From assembly GCA_951812995.1 (NCBI GenBank), contig CATOTD010000012.1, forward strand, positions 1 through 64,000: a stretch of DNA of 64,000 nucleotides, given 5' to 3'. Positions 56,075 through 64,000 of the stretch are shown in pieces (position 1 is the first letter of the stretch; each line of letters opens with the position of its first letter). The translations under genes and the position numbers were made by a program. Source of the DNA: an uncultured Gammaproteobacteria bacterium (lineage in GTDB: Bacteria; Pseudomonadota; Gammaproteobacteria; Eutrophobiales; Eutrophobiaceae). The notes below the pieces were generated by a model. The model searched no databases. It had not been told where the DNA came from and was given only the letters and a program-made list of their open reading frames with translations.

Positions 56075-58012
56075 TTAGGCAGGTTTTGCGGGTGGCTTGC
56101 CAGCGGGCACATTGATTTCTTTTGCGGATTTTGCTTTGGTTTTTGATTTACTCTTTTTCCCAGCATCGCCGTCGGTCTTGTCACCATCGTTATTATCATC
56201 CCAACCTGATGGTGGGCGAGGTACCTTGCCTTCCATGAGATCATCAATCTGATCTGTGTCGATCGTTTCATACTTAATCAACGCTTCCGCCATTAAATGT
56301 AGTTTATCTTCATTTTCTTTCAAAATTTTCTCTGAACGTTCGTAGTTCTTGTCTATGATACTGCGGATCTCTTGATCAATCGTATGTGATGTCCCATCAG
56401 AGATAGCCTTATGTTGCGTGACAGAGTGCCCTAAAAAGACTTCGCCATCTTCTTCGCTATAGGCCAAAGGCCCTAATTTGTCTGATAAGCCCCATTTGGT
56501 GACCATATTCCGTGCCAGCAATGTTGCTCGTTCAATATCATTACTAGCACCAGTGGTGACCATATCCGCACCAAAGATCAATTCTTCTGCTATACGGCCA
56601 CCGAACAACGTCGATATCTGGCATTCGATCAACTGCTTGGAATAGCTGAGACGATCTTCTTCCGGTAAGAACATCGTGACACCCAAAGCACGTCCACGTG
56701 GAATGATCGATACCTTGTAGACAGGATCATGTGATGGCATCAAGCGCCCCACTATGGCATGACCTGCTTCGTGGTAGGCCGTGAGCTTTGCCTCTTCTTC
56801 ACTCATCACCATGGAACGCCGTTCTGTACCCATCATAATCTTGTCTTTGGCACGTTCAAATTCTTCCATCGCAACCAATGATTTATTAGCACGCGCAGCA
56901 AATAATGCCGCCTCATTAACAAGATTGGCCAGATCAGCACCCGAAAATCCAGGCGTACCGCGGGCAATGATGCTGGCTTTTGCATCTTTATCCGATGCCA
57001 CCTTACGCATATGCACCTTGAGGATTTGTTCGCGACCACGAATATCTGGCAATGGCACAACGACTTGTCGATCAAACCGTCCGGGCCTTAATAAGGCCGG
57101 ATCCAATACATCAGGGCGGTTTGTTGCGGCGATGACAATCACGCCTTCATTACCTTCAAAACCATCCATCTCAACCAATAATTGATTTAAGGTTTGTTCG
57201 CGTTCATCGTGTCCGCCACCAAGACCCGCGCCACGATGGCGACCGACAGCATCGATTTCATCAATAAATATTATGCAAGGCGCTTGTTTCTTGGCTTGTT
57301 CAAACATGTCGCGGACACGTGAGGCACCCACACCAACAAACATCTCAACAAAATCAGAACCAGAAATCGTAAAGAAAGGAACCTGGGCCTCGCCTGCTAT
57401 TGCTTTCGCTAACAAGGTTTTGCCTGTGCCAGGCGATCCGATCATCAATACGCCAGAGGGTATCTTGCCACCCAGTTTTTGAAATTTTTCCGGATCACGT
57501 AAGAACTCAACCAATTCCGCGACTTCTTCTTTTGCCTCTTCAACGCCGGCCACATCGCTAAACGTAATCTTGATCTGATCCTCGCCTAGTAAGCGTGCAC
57601 GACTTTTACCAAATGACATGGCACCGCGACCGCCGCCACCTTGCATCTGACGCATAAAATAAATCCAGACACCCAGTAATAACAAGATTGGGAACCATGA
57701 GATCAGTGCATGTGCCCAGAATGAATTCTTATTGGGTTCCATGCCGTTAATGTTGACCTTGTTCTCCAGTAAGGTACCAATCAAGTAGTCGTAGCTGGTT
57801 TCAGGGCTGTACGTGCTGAAGCGACTATTGTCGGAGTGACGACCCGTTATTGAGCTACCCTGAATATTAACTTCGACTATTTTTCCGTTTTTTACATCAG
57901 AAATAAATTGAGAATAACTGATATCCCCTGACATAGCCGGGTTACTGAATTTATTAAATACTACCATCAGCACCAGTACGATGATTACCCAAAAGATCAG
58001 ATTTTTTGCCAT
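56075..58012 (-). CDS. ftsH: ATP-dependent zinc metalloprotease FtsH
   Basis: 645 aa from ATG 58012 ([15 protein letters not shown], as in orthologues; an in-frame TTG lies 9 bp upstream). Two transmembrane helices (about 7-21 and 103-120) flank a periplasmic domain. AAA module: GSPGTGKT (Walker A, Ser where many have Pro), [12 protein letters not shown] (Walker B), the SRH region [13 protein letters not shown]. Protease: HEAGHAIVG zinc site. It degrades membrane and regulatory proteins such as LpxC and sigma-32 in relatives. A Lys-, Asp- and Pro-rich tail ([21 protein letters not shown]) is long. Follows rlmE in the standard order. Confidence 0.97.
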   Translation of the reverse strand: MAKNLIFWVIIVLVLMVVFNKFSNPAMSGDISYSQFISDVKNGKIVEVNIQGSSITGRHSDNSRFSTYSPETSYDYLIGTLLENKVNINGMEPNKNSFWAHALISWFPILLLLGVWIYFMRQMQGGGGRGAMSFGKSRARLLGEDQIKITFSDVAGVEEAKEEVAELVEFLRDPEKFQKLGGKIPSGVLMIGSPGTGKTLLAKAIAGEAQVPFFTISGSDFVEMFVGVGASRVRDMFEQAKKQAPCIIFIDEIDAVGRHRGAGLGGGHDEREQTLNQLLVEMDGFEGNEGVIVIAATNRPDVLDPALLRPGRFDRQVVVPLPDIRGREQILKVHMRKVASDKDAKASIIARGTPGFSGADLANLVNEAALFAARANKSLVAMEEFERAKDKIMMGTERRSMVMSEEEAKLTAYHEAGHAIVGRLMPSHDPVYKVSIIPRGRALGVTMFLPEEDRLSYSKQLIECQISTLFGGRIAEELIFGADMVTTGASNDIERATLLARNMVTKWGLSDKLGPLAYSEEDGEVFLGHSVTQHKAISDGTSHTIDQEIRSIIDKNYERSEKILKENEDKLHLMAEALIKYETIDTDQIDDLMEGKVPRPPSGWDDNNDGDKTDGDAGKKSKSKTKAKSAKEINVPAGKPPAKPA

Positions 58013-58060
58013 ATCGTTCAATTTTAATAAACCTCAATAATTAATAATTTCTTATCGCTA

Positions 58061-58678
58061 CTATAACCTATACGAACGGGCTAAGACATAAAATTCACGC
58101 GACTTATCCCGCGAAGCATCTGGTTTTCGAGTCATAATTTTGGTAAATCGTGCCTGCAATAATCGCCGATACTCGTCCGTTCCAGTACCTTCAAACAATT
58201 TGACGACTAAATCACCGCCTGGTTTCAGTGCTCGATAACAAAAATTATAGACTAATTCTGCCAGGGCCGTACTGCGTGCTTGATCGGTTGTTCTAATCCC
58301 TGTCAAGTTGGGTGCCATATCTGACATTACAAGATCGGCACCTTGCTTGCCAATATATCCAAGACACTCATTTTCAGTGGCTGCCTCGGTAAAATCACCC
58401 AATATGAATAATACACGTTCAAGCGGCTCCATCGGCAATACATCAACCGAGACAACCCGGCCCTCTGCGCCAACACGCTCACTGGCATATTGCGACCAAC
58501 TGCCAGGTGCTGAACCGAGATCGACAACACACGCATTTGGTTTGATTATTTTGTCTTTTTGATCGATCTCCTGGAGCTTATAAATCGCCCGTGAGCGGTA
58601 GTGCGAGTCACGTGCCTGCTTTACATATTGATCTTTGTTTTGTGCGCGTAGCCATTGCGTATTGATTTTTTTGACCAT
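58061..58678 (-). CDS. rlmE: 23S rRNA 2'-O-ribose methyltransferase RlmE
   Basis: 205 aa. Known reaction: SAM-dependent 2'-O-methylation of U2552 in 23S rRNA. YRSRAIYKLQEID holds the catalytic Lys, VVDLGSAPGSWSQYA the SAM loop, VMSDMAPNLTG the Asp, LVVKLFEGTGTDEY the second Lys, and SREFYVLAR the Glu: the K-D-K-E tetrad is complete. Upstream of ftsH as in many gammaproteobacteria. Confidence 0.96.
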   Translation of the reverse strand: MVKKINTQWLRAQNKDQYVKQARDSHYRSRAIYKLQEIDQKDKIIKPNACVVDLGSAPGSWSQYASERVGAEGRVVSVDVLPMEPLERVLFILGDFTEAATENECLGYIGKQGADLVMSDMAPNLTGIRTTDQARSTALAELVYNFCYRALKPGGDLVVKLFEGTGTDEYRRLLQARFTKIMTRKPDASRDKSREFYVLARSYRL

Positions 58679-58721
58679 CAGACAAACTCATGACACGGGG
58701 TTATTTCTTTATAAAAACAAT

Positions 58722-59198
58722 TTAAATATATTGCACTTCCAGAATTTCATATTCAATAATGCCGCCAGGCGCATTAACATCAACTGCATCGTCAACCTGT
58801 TTGCCAATTAATGCCCTGGCGATAGGTGATTTTATTGAGATCAACCCGGCATTAATATCTGCTTCTTGCTCACCCACTATTTGATAGACAACTTCTGCGT
58901 CAGTATCGATATTAAGTAATTTTACAGTAGCACCAAAAACAACCCGACCCCCTGCATAAACCGTTGTGACATCAATAATCTGGGCATCGGCCAGGGCTGA
59001 TTCAATGGCATTGATGCGACCTTCGGCAAAACTCTGTTGTTCTCGGGCGGCATGATATTCAGCGTTCTCACTCAGATCGCCATGCGCCCTAGCTTCAGCA
59101 ATCGCCTTGCTTATGCGTGGACGATCAACTGTTTTTAATTGATGCAGTTCTTTTTTCAACTTCTCTGCACCTTTTACCGTCATCGGTATTTGACTCAT
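58722..59198 (-). CDS. greA: Transcription elongation factor GreA
   Basis: 158 aa. N-terminal coiled coil ([42 protein letters not shown]) carries the acidic DLSEN tip that enters the RNA polymerase secondary channel and triggers cleavage of backtracked RNA; the C-terminal FKBP-like domain follows ([16 protein letters not shown]). ATG overlaps the carB stop by 4 bp (ATGA). Confidence 0.97.
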   Translation of the reverse strand: MSQIPMTVKGAEKLKKELHQLKTVDRPRISKAIAEARAHGDLSENAEYHAAREQQSFAEGRINAIESALADAQIIDVTTVYAGGRVVFGATVKLLNIDTDAEVVYQIVGEQEADINAGLISIKSPIARALIGKQVDDAVDVNAPGGIIEYEILEVQYI

Positions 59199-62100
59199 GT
59201 GAACATACCTTTATGTAAATTTTGTAAACTATTGACCCCAACAACACTATCGCGTTGCTTTAATGCTGCTATGGTTGCCATTGCAGCAGCGATGGTGGTT
59301 GTATAAAAGACTTTATGTTGTAATGCTGTTCTCCGGATTGAATATGAATCTGCAACCGTTTTTTTATCTTCTGTTGTATTTACAATCAGCGCAATAGTAT
59401 CATTTTTCAACATATCGACAATATGCGGTTGTCCTTCTCTTACTTTATTGACGGGTTCACATTCAATACCTGCTTGCGTTAAAGCCTCGCACGTCCCATG
59501 CGTCGCACAGAGTTCATAACCCAATGCAAATAATTCTCTGGCGACTATAACTGCTTTTTCCTTATCTGTGTCCCTAACGCTGATAAACGCACGACCTGAT
59601 CGAGAAAACGTCTCCCCCGCTGCTAATTGGGCTTTGGCAAAGGCCGCGCCAAATGTTTTACCTACGCCCATCACCTCACCGGTTGATTTCATCTCAGGTC
59701 CAAGTAAAGGATCGACCCCGGGGAATTTTATAAACGGGAAGACAGATTCCTTGACACAATAATAATTCGGAATGGGGATATGTGTCATACCCTGTGCTAC
59801 TAAAGAATTACCCACCATGCAGTTGACAGCTATTTTGGCGATTGAGATGCCCGTTGCCTTTGAGACAAAAGGAATCGTCCGAGACGCACGCGGATTGACC
59901 TCCAGGACATAAATATCATCATTTTGTATCGCAAATTGCGTATTCATCAAACCGACAACATTCAGGGCACGGGCCAAGGCACCCACTTGGTGCGTAATTT
60001 TATCTTGTACTTCATCACTCAAACTATGCGGTGGCAGGGAGCAGGCCGAATCACCTGAATGCACACCCGCTTGCTCAATGTGTTCCATGATGCCGGCAAT
60101 ACAAACATCCTTGCCATCTGCTATCGCATCCACGTCAACCTCAATGGCACTATTTAAAAATCGATCAAGTAACACCGGCAATGCACTCGATACGTGTACT
60201 GCTATATCCATATAGCGTCTAAGATCAGCCTCGTTATAGATGATTTCCATGGCGCGGCCACCCAGCACATAAGAGGGTCTGACAACAAGTGGATAACCAA
60301 TCTCGGCCGCACCCCGCACGGCCTGTTCAACATCTCTGGCAGTCCGGTTCGGCGGTTGTTTCAAACCGATTTCGGCCAGTATTTTTTGAAAACGTTCCCG
60401 ATCTTCTGCAAGATCGATTGAATCGGGACTGGTGCCGATAATTGACACGCCTGCTTGTTCAAGATCACGCGCTAATTTTAACGGTGTTTGTCCGCCGTAC
60501 TGCACGATCACACCCTGCGGTTTTTCGATATGGATAATATCTAGTACGTTCTCCAACGTTAACGGTTCGAAATACAGTCGATCAGAAATATCATAATCTG
60601 TAGAGACTGTCTCTGGATTACAGTTGACCATTATCGTTTCATAACCCGCTTCGCGCATGGCAAAGGCCGCTTGCACACAGCAATAATCAAACTCAATGCC
60701 TTGGCCTATGCGGTTAGGACCGCCACCTAATACCATGATCTTTTGCCGAGTACTAGGAGCGGCCTCACACTCGGCATCGTAAGTCGAATATAGATATGCG
60801 GTGGCTGATTCAAACTCAGCAGCGCAAGAATCAACGCGCTTGAATACTGGTCGAACATTATGGTTGATTCTTGCTTGTCTGATTGCGACCTCAGATGTAC
60901 CCGTCAATTCGGCTAATCGCGCATCTGCAAACCCTTTGCGCTTTAGTTGTCGTAGCCGTGTTTTCGTTAAAGCAACAGGGCCTGCCTGTTTAAGTGTGTT
61001 TTCTTCTGCAACAAGGTCATTTATTTGCACGAGAAACCAGGGATCAATACGGCAAATATTGAAGACTTCGTCCACGCTTAAACCATGTCGCAAGGCATCT
61101 GCAACATACCAAAGCCGGGCCGCACGGGGTACACGACATTCGCGTTCGATGGTTTCCAGTAAGTTGTCTTCTGTCGCATCAACGATTTCATTCAAACCGG
61201 TGACCCCGGTTTCCATGCCGCGTATGGCTTTTTGCAAAGACTCCTGAAATGTACGCCCCATGGCCATCACTTCACCGACTGATTTCATTTGCGTCGTCAG
61301 GCGATCATCCGCCTGTGTAAACTTTTCAAACGTGAAACGAGGGATCTTGGTCACGATGTAATCAAGGCTCGGTTCAAATGAAGCAGGAATGATATCGCCT
61401 GTAATTTCATTTGCCAGTTCGTCTAATGTGTAGCCGACTGCTAGTTTTGCAGCGATACGTGCGATGGGAAAGCCCGTTGCCTTGGATGCGAGAGCTGATG
61501 AACGTGAGACGCGCGGATTCATTTCAATGATGATCAATTCACCGTTTTCTGGATTAACGGCAAATTGCACATTCGACCCGCCCGTGTCCACACCGATCTC
61601 GCGCAACACTTTTATAGAAGCATTACGCATGATCTGATATTCCTTGTCAGTCAGCGTCTGTGCGGGCGCGACCGTGATTGAATCACCGGTATGCACGCCC
61701 ATTGGATCAAGGTTCTCTATAGAACAAATAATGATGCAATTGTCTTTACTATCGCGGACAACTTCCATTTCATATTCTTTCCAACCCAATACGGACTGTT
61801 CAACCAGCAACTCATGCGTCGGCGATGCCGCAATACCGCGCTCGCAAATATCCATATATTCATCGCGGTTATAAGCAATACCACTACCCGTGCCGCCAAG
61901 TGTAAACGAGGATCGGACAATGGCTGGAAAACCGATAGTAGCGATTGCGGCGCTTGCTTCTTCAAGGTTATGCACCACTTCTGAGCGCGGCATATTTAAG
62001 CCAATCTTGGCCATTGCCCGGCGAAAACGTTGACGATTTTCGGCCTTATCAATAGCCTTTTTTGACGCGCCGATCATTTCTACATCAAACTTTTCAAGGA

Positions 62101-62419
62101 CACCTTCTCTATCCAGATCTAATGCGCAATTCAAGGCCGTTTGTCCACCCATAGTCGGCAATAATGCATCCGGTCGTTCCTGTTCAATAATCCGCGCAAT
62201 AGTTTGCCAATGTAACGGCTCGATATAAGTTGCGGTGGCCATTTCCGGATCGGTCATGATAGTTGCTGGATTGGAATTCACCAGGATCACACGAAACCCT
62301 TCTTCGCGCAGAGCCTTACATGCTTGCGCACCAGAATAATCAAATTCACAGGCCTGCCCGATAATGATGGGGCCGGCCCCAATAACCAGGATGTTTTTTA
62401 TGTCGGTGCGTTTAGGCAT
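59195..62419 (-). CDS. carB: Carbamoyl-phosphate synthase large subunit
   Basis: 1074 aa, normal length, two homologous ATP-grasp halves. First half: [26 protein letters not shown] and [11 protein letters not shown]; second half: [26 protein letters not shown] and [16 protein letters not shown]-terminal allosteric domain from about residue 935 ([21 protein letters not shown]) would bind effectors such as UMP and ornithine. Makes carbamoyl phosphate for arginine and pyrimidines. Starts 5 bp after carA. Confidence 0.97.
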   Translation of the reverse strand: MPKRTDIKNILVIGAGPIIIGQACEFDYSGAQACKALREEGFRVILVNSNPATIMTDPEMATATYIEPLHWQTIARIIEQERPDALLPTMGGQTALNCALDLDREGVLEKFDVEMIGASKKAIDKAENRQRFRRAMAKIGLNMPRSEVVHNLEEASAAIATIGFPAIVRSSFTLGGTGSGIAYNRDEYMDICERGIAASPTHELLVEQSVLGWKEYEMEVVRDSKDNCIIICSIENLDPMGVHTGDSITVAPAQTLTDKEYQIMRNASIKVLREIGVDTGGSNVQFAVNPENGELIIIEMNPRVSRSSALASKATGFPIARIAAKLAVGYTLDELANEITGDIIPASFEPSLDYIVTKIPRFTFEKFTQADDRLTTQMKSVGEVMAMGRTFQESLQKAIRGMETGVTGLNEIVDATEDNLLETIERECRVPRAARLWYVADALRHGLSVDEVFNICRIDPWFLVQINDLVAEENTLKQAGPVALTKTRLRQLKRKGFADARLAELTGTSEVAIRQARINHNVRPVFKRVDSCAAEFESATAYLYSTYDAECEAAPSTRQKIMVLGGGPNRIGQGIEFDYCCVQAAFAMREAGYETIMVNCNPETVSTDYDISDRLYFEPLTLENVLDIIHIEKPQGVIVQYGGQTPLKLARDLEQAGVSIIGTSPDSIDLAEDRERFQKILAEIGLKQPPNRTARDVEQAVRGAAEIGYPLVVRPSYVLGGRAMEIIYNEADLRRYMDIAVHVSSALPVLLDRFLNSAIEVDVDAIADGKDVCIAGIMEHIEQAGVHSGDSACSLPPHSLSDEVQDKITHQVGALARALNVVGLMNTQFAIQNDDIYVLEVNPRASRTIPFVSKATGISIAKIAVNCMVGNSLVAQGMTHIPIPNYYCVKESVFPFIKFPGVDPLLGPEMKSTGEVMGVGKTFGAAFAKAQLAAGETFSRSGRAFISVRDTDKEKAVIVARELFALGYELCATHGTCEALTQAGIECEPVNKVREGQPHIVDMLKNDTIALIVNTTEDKKTVADSYSIRRTALQHKVFYTTTIAAAMATIAALKQRDSVVGVNSLQNLHKGMFT

Positions 62420-62424
62420 GGCGT

Positions 62425-63558
62425 TTACGTTTTATGTGCCCGCATCAATGCAATGAAATGTTTGAATAGTGATTGCAAATCATGCGGGCCGGGGCTTGCT
62501 TCAGGATGTCCTTGGAAGCCAAACACAGGCTTATCCTTATGTTGCACCCCTTGCAAAGAACCATCAAACAGAGAACGGTGCGTTGCCGTAAGGCAGTTAG
62601 GCAAGGTTTTTTCATCGACCGCGAAACCGTGATTTTGGCTGCTGATCAACACTTGTTTATCGAGCAACGATTGCACGGGATGATTCGCGCCATGATGACC
62701 AAACTTCATTTTGATTGTTTTTGCACCCAATGCCAATGCCAGTAATTGATACCCAAGACAAATGCCAAAGACGGGCAAACCGGCGTGAATAATTTCCTTA
62801 ATCGCATCGATGGCATAGTCACAAGAGACAGGATCGCCCGGCCCGTTGGATAAAAAGACACCATCTGGCTTCTCAGCCAATATTTCACTCGCGGGTGTTT
62901 GCGCCGGGACAACCCGCACCTCACAACCGAGATCAACCAGAATGCGAAGAATATTGCGCTTAACACCAAAGTCATAAGCGATAACCCGCCAGGTTTTTTT
63001 GTCGTGTTTGTTTTTAATACCACCGCCTAGGTCGCACGTTCCGTCAGTCCAGGGGTAGGGTGTCGCTGTTGAGACCGCTTTGGCTAAATCCATGCCTACC
63101 AAGCCCGCAAAAGATTTTGCCGCTTTTATGGCTTGCGCCGCATCAATATCTGCACCAGCGACGATACCGGCGCGCATCACCCCATGTTTGCGTAGATGTC
63201 GGGTAAGTTGACGTGTGTCTATATCTGCGATGGCGACGATGTTATGTCTCACAAGATAATCACCCAGGTTTTCATCGGCCCGCCAATTACTCGTCGTGAG
63301 GGATAAATCACGGATAATCAAGCCGCTGATATACACTTTATTTGCTTCCTCATCGGCGAAATTTGTGCCTGTATTGCCGATATGCGGGTGCGTCAAAGTT
63401 ACAATCTGTCTGTAATAAGAAGGATCGGTCAGTATTTCCTGATAACCAGTGATTGCGGTATTAAAAACCACTTCTCCAACAGCCTCGCCAGCAACACCGA
63501 TCGAGGTACCGTAAAATAATAAACCGTCTTCTAAGGCCAGCAGGGCATTATTTTCCAA
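62425..63558 (-). CDS. carA: Carbamoyl-phosphate synthase small subunit
   Basis: 377 aa. Supplies ammonia from glutamine to CarB. N-terminal CarA domain ([36 protein letters not shown]) and a class I amidotransferase domain with the nucleophile in [16 protein letters not shown] and the His-Glu pair in [15 protein letters not shown]. Start is TTG at 63558, chosen because AAGGGA lies 8 nt upstream and no ATG or GTG fits. A terminator-like leader and promoter precede it. Confidence 0.96.
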   Translation of the reverse strand: MENNALLALEDGLLFYGTSIGVAGEAVGEVVFNTAITGYQEILTDPSYYRQIVTLTHPHIGNTGTNFADEEANKVYISGLIIRDLSLTTSNWRADENLGDYLVRHNIVAIADIDTRQLTRHLRKHGVMRAGIVAGADIDAAQAIKAAKSFAGLVGMDLAKAVSTATPYPWTDGTCDLGGGIKNKHDKKTWRVIAYDFGVKRNILRILVDLGCEVRVVPAQTPASEILAEKPDGVFLSNGPGDPVSCDYAIDAIKEIIHAGLPVFGICLGYQLLALALGAKTIKMKFGHHGANHPVQSLLDKQVLISSQNHGFAVDEKTLPNCLTATHRSLFDGSLQGVQHKDKPVFGFQGHPEASPGPHDLQSLFKHFIALMRAHKT

Positions 63559-63566
63559 AAAAGAAA

Positions 63567-63610
63567 TCCCTTAAATACATAAAAAAGGGAATAACCGTGT
63601 GGCTACTCCC
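63567..63610 (-). promoter_or_regulatory. carAB leader: terminator hairpin and competing anti-SD pairing
   Basis: Minus-strand RNA: 10-bp stem GGGAGUAGCC/GGUUAUUCCC (three G-U pairs) with loop ACAC at 63587-63610, then six U (63581-63586), a textbook intrinsic terminator located after the promoter and before carA. The 3' arm's UCCCUU (63585-63590) can instead pair with the carA SD AAGGGA (63567-63572), 12-nt loop. An 11-codon frame from AUG at 63580 to UAA at 63548 overlaps the carA start. The shapes are visible; regulation is inferred. Confidence 0.6.
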
Positions 63611-63624
63611 GCGAAATTGCCCAG

Positions 63625-63654
63625 ATTATACGTTAATGCCGTGTTTGATGTCTA
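63625..63654 (-). promoter_or_regulatory. carAB promoter
   Basis: On the minus strand: -35 TAGACA (63649-63654), 18-bp spacer, -10 TATAAT (63625-63630, perfect consensus). Transcription should start near 63618, about 8 nt before the leader hairpin. Confidence 0.7.
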
Positions 63655-63689
63655 TTGAGTCGGGAAAATGATATGACGGCTAGGTTTGT

Positions 63690-63825
63690 GGACTCAACCC
63701 AACCCCGGCCACATCCGACCTGGCTTGACCACGCCCGACTCAATCCAACCCGGCCCCATCACATCCGACCTGACTCAAGCAGGCCCAATCCGCCCCGACC
63801 CAACCATGCTTGCCCGACCTGAGAT
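63690..63825. repeat. GC-rich repeat, locus 3
   Basis: About 136 bp, C-rich on the plus strand with words CCCAACCC, ATCCGACCTG and CCCGACTC repeated; G-rich on the minus strand. Two internal degenerate units share CATCCGACCTG. The minus strand holds GGTTGGGTCGGGGC, also present at 8490-8503 region. G runs on the minus strand allow a G-quadruplex. The following 63826-64000 shows no gene. Confidence 0.6.
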
Positions 63826-64000
63826 TACGATTATTTGTATGCGGGTGCTGTTTCATACCGGATAAGTCCTTAGATGATCAATCTTGCATTGGATGGTGTT
63901 TTGCAACAGTTGATAAAACCGCATTGATCATGCTATTAAAGACGTATTTGTTTTAGGATAAATGGTTGTACATTTGATACGATATAGGTGTCATGGGATG

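Overview
The window looks like a chromosomal segment of a gammaproteobacterium. Evidence is the gene orders queA-tgt-yajC-secD-secF, ibaG-murA-hisGDC-petABC-sspA and (minus strand) carA-carB-greA-rlmE-ftsH-glmM, plus avtA, sohB and pdxB. I cannot name a genus. Base composition is moderate in the core genes and clearly A+T-richer in the accessory block at about 37.7-42.9 kb. Seven insertion-sequence copies or fragments and many broken genes suggest a genome that has passed through a phase of IS expansion and gene decay.

Layout. 1-1832: a frameshifted sohB end converging on avtA. 1851-3309: an IS1595-family element with a clean 8-bp target duplication. 3495-9700: glycerate kinase, an M28 peptidase, two exported proteins, a GST and a DUF2333 protein. 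9759-19132: tRNA-Leu(CAA), then queA-tgt, a two-gene DUF692 cassette, yajC-secDF, pdxB and purN. 19166-21870: two tandem SEL1-repeat genes duplicated together with their upstream region. 22125-33977: an RND exporter and an MlaC-type lipid-binding protein next to ibaG-murA, short-form hisG with hisD and hisC, the cytochrome bc1 operon, and sspA. 34.0-44.6 kb: an accessory island bounded and cut by IS256-family copies. It holds a 1534-residue helicase-nuclease with its own Xre regulator and dyad operators, and a decapitated RadC/JAB gene. 44.6-49.6 kb: an Entner-Doudoroff cluster (kdgK remnant, zwf, pgl, edd, truncated glk). 49.6-54.6 kb: more IS256 copies and a second, intact IS1595 copy. 54.6-63.6 kb: glmM, ftsH, rlmE, greA, carB, carA, all on the minus strand.

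How parts work together. QueA and Tgt make queuosine tRNA. YajC and SecDF assist Sec export. HisG/HisD/HisC serve histidine synthesis. PetABC is the bc1 respiratory complex. Zwf-Pgl-Edd convert glucose-6-phosphate to KDPG, but the flanking sugar kinases (kdgK, glk) have been destroyed by IS256-associated rearrangements. CarAB shows a promoter, a terminator-like leader hairpin and an overlapping anti-Shine-Dalgarno pairing, suggesting leader-based control.

Mobile DNA. Both IS1595 copies have perfect 8-bp duplications, so they are simple insertions, and only the second encodes an intact transposase. It carries a decayed HsdR-N-terminal-like passenger and clips glmM, whose severed 3' end survives on the far side. 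I see no matching target duplication at any IS256 copy, and several are flanked by halves of unrelated genes, which points to IS-associated deletions. The most promising candidates for new biology are the helicase-nuclease/Xre module, the divergent DUF692 cassette, the RND+MlaC pair in the usual mla position, and a dispersed G-rich intergenic repeat at three loci.
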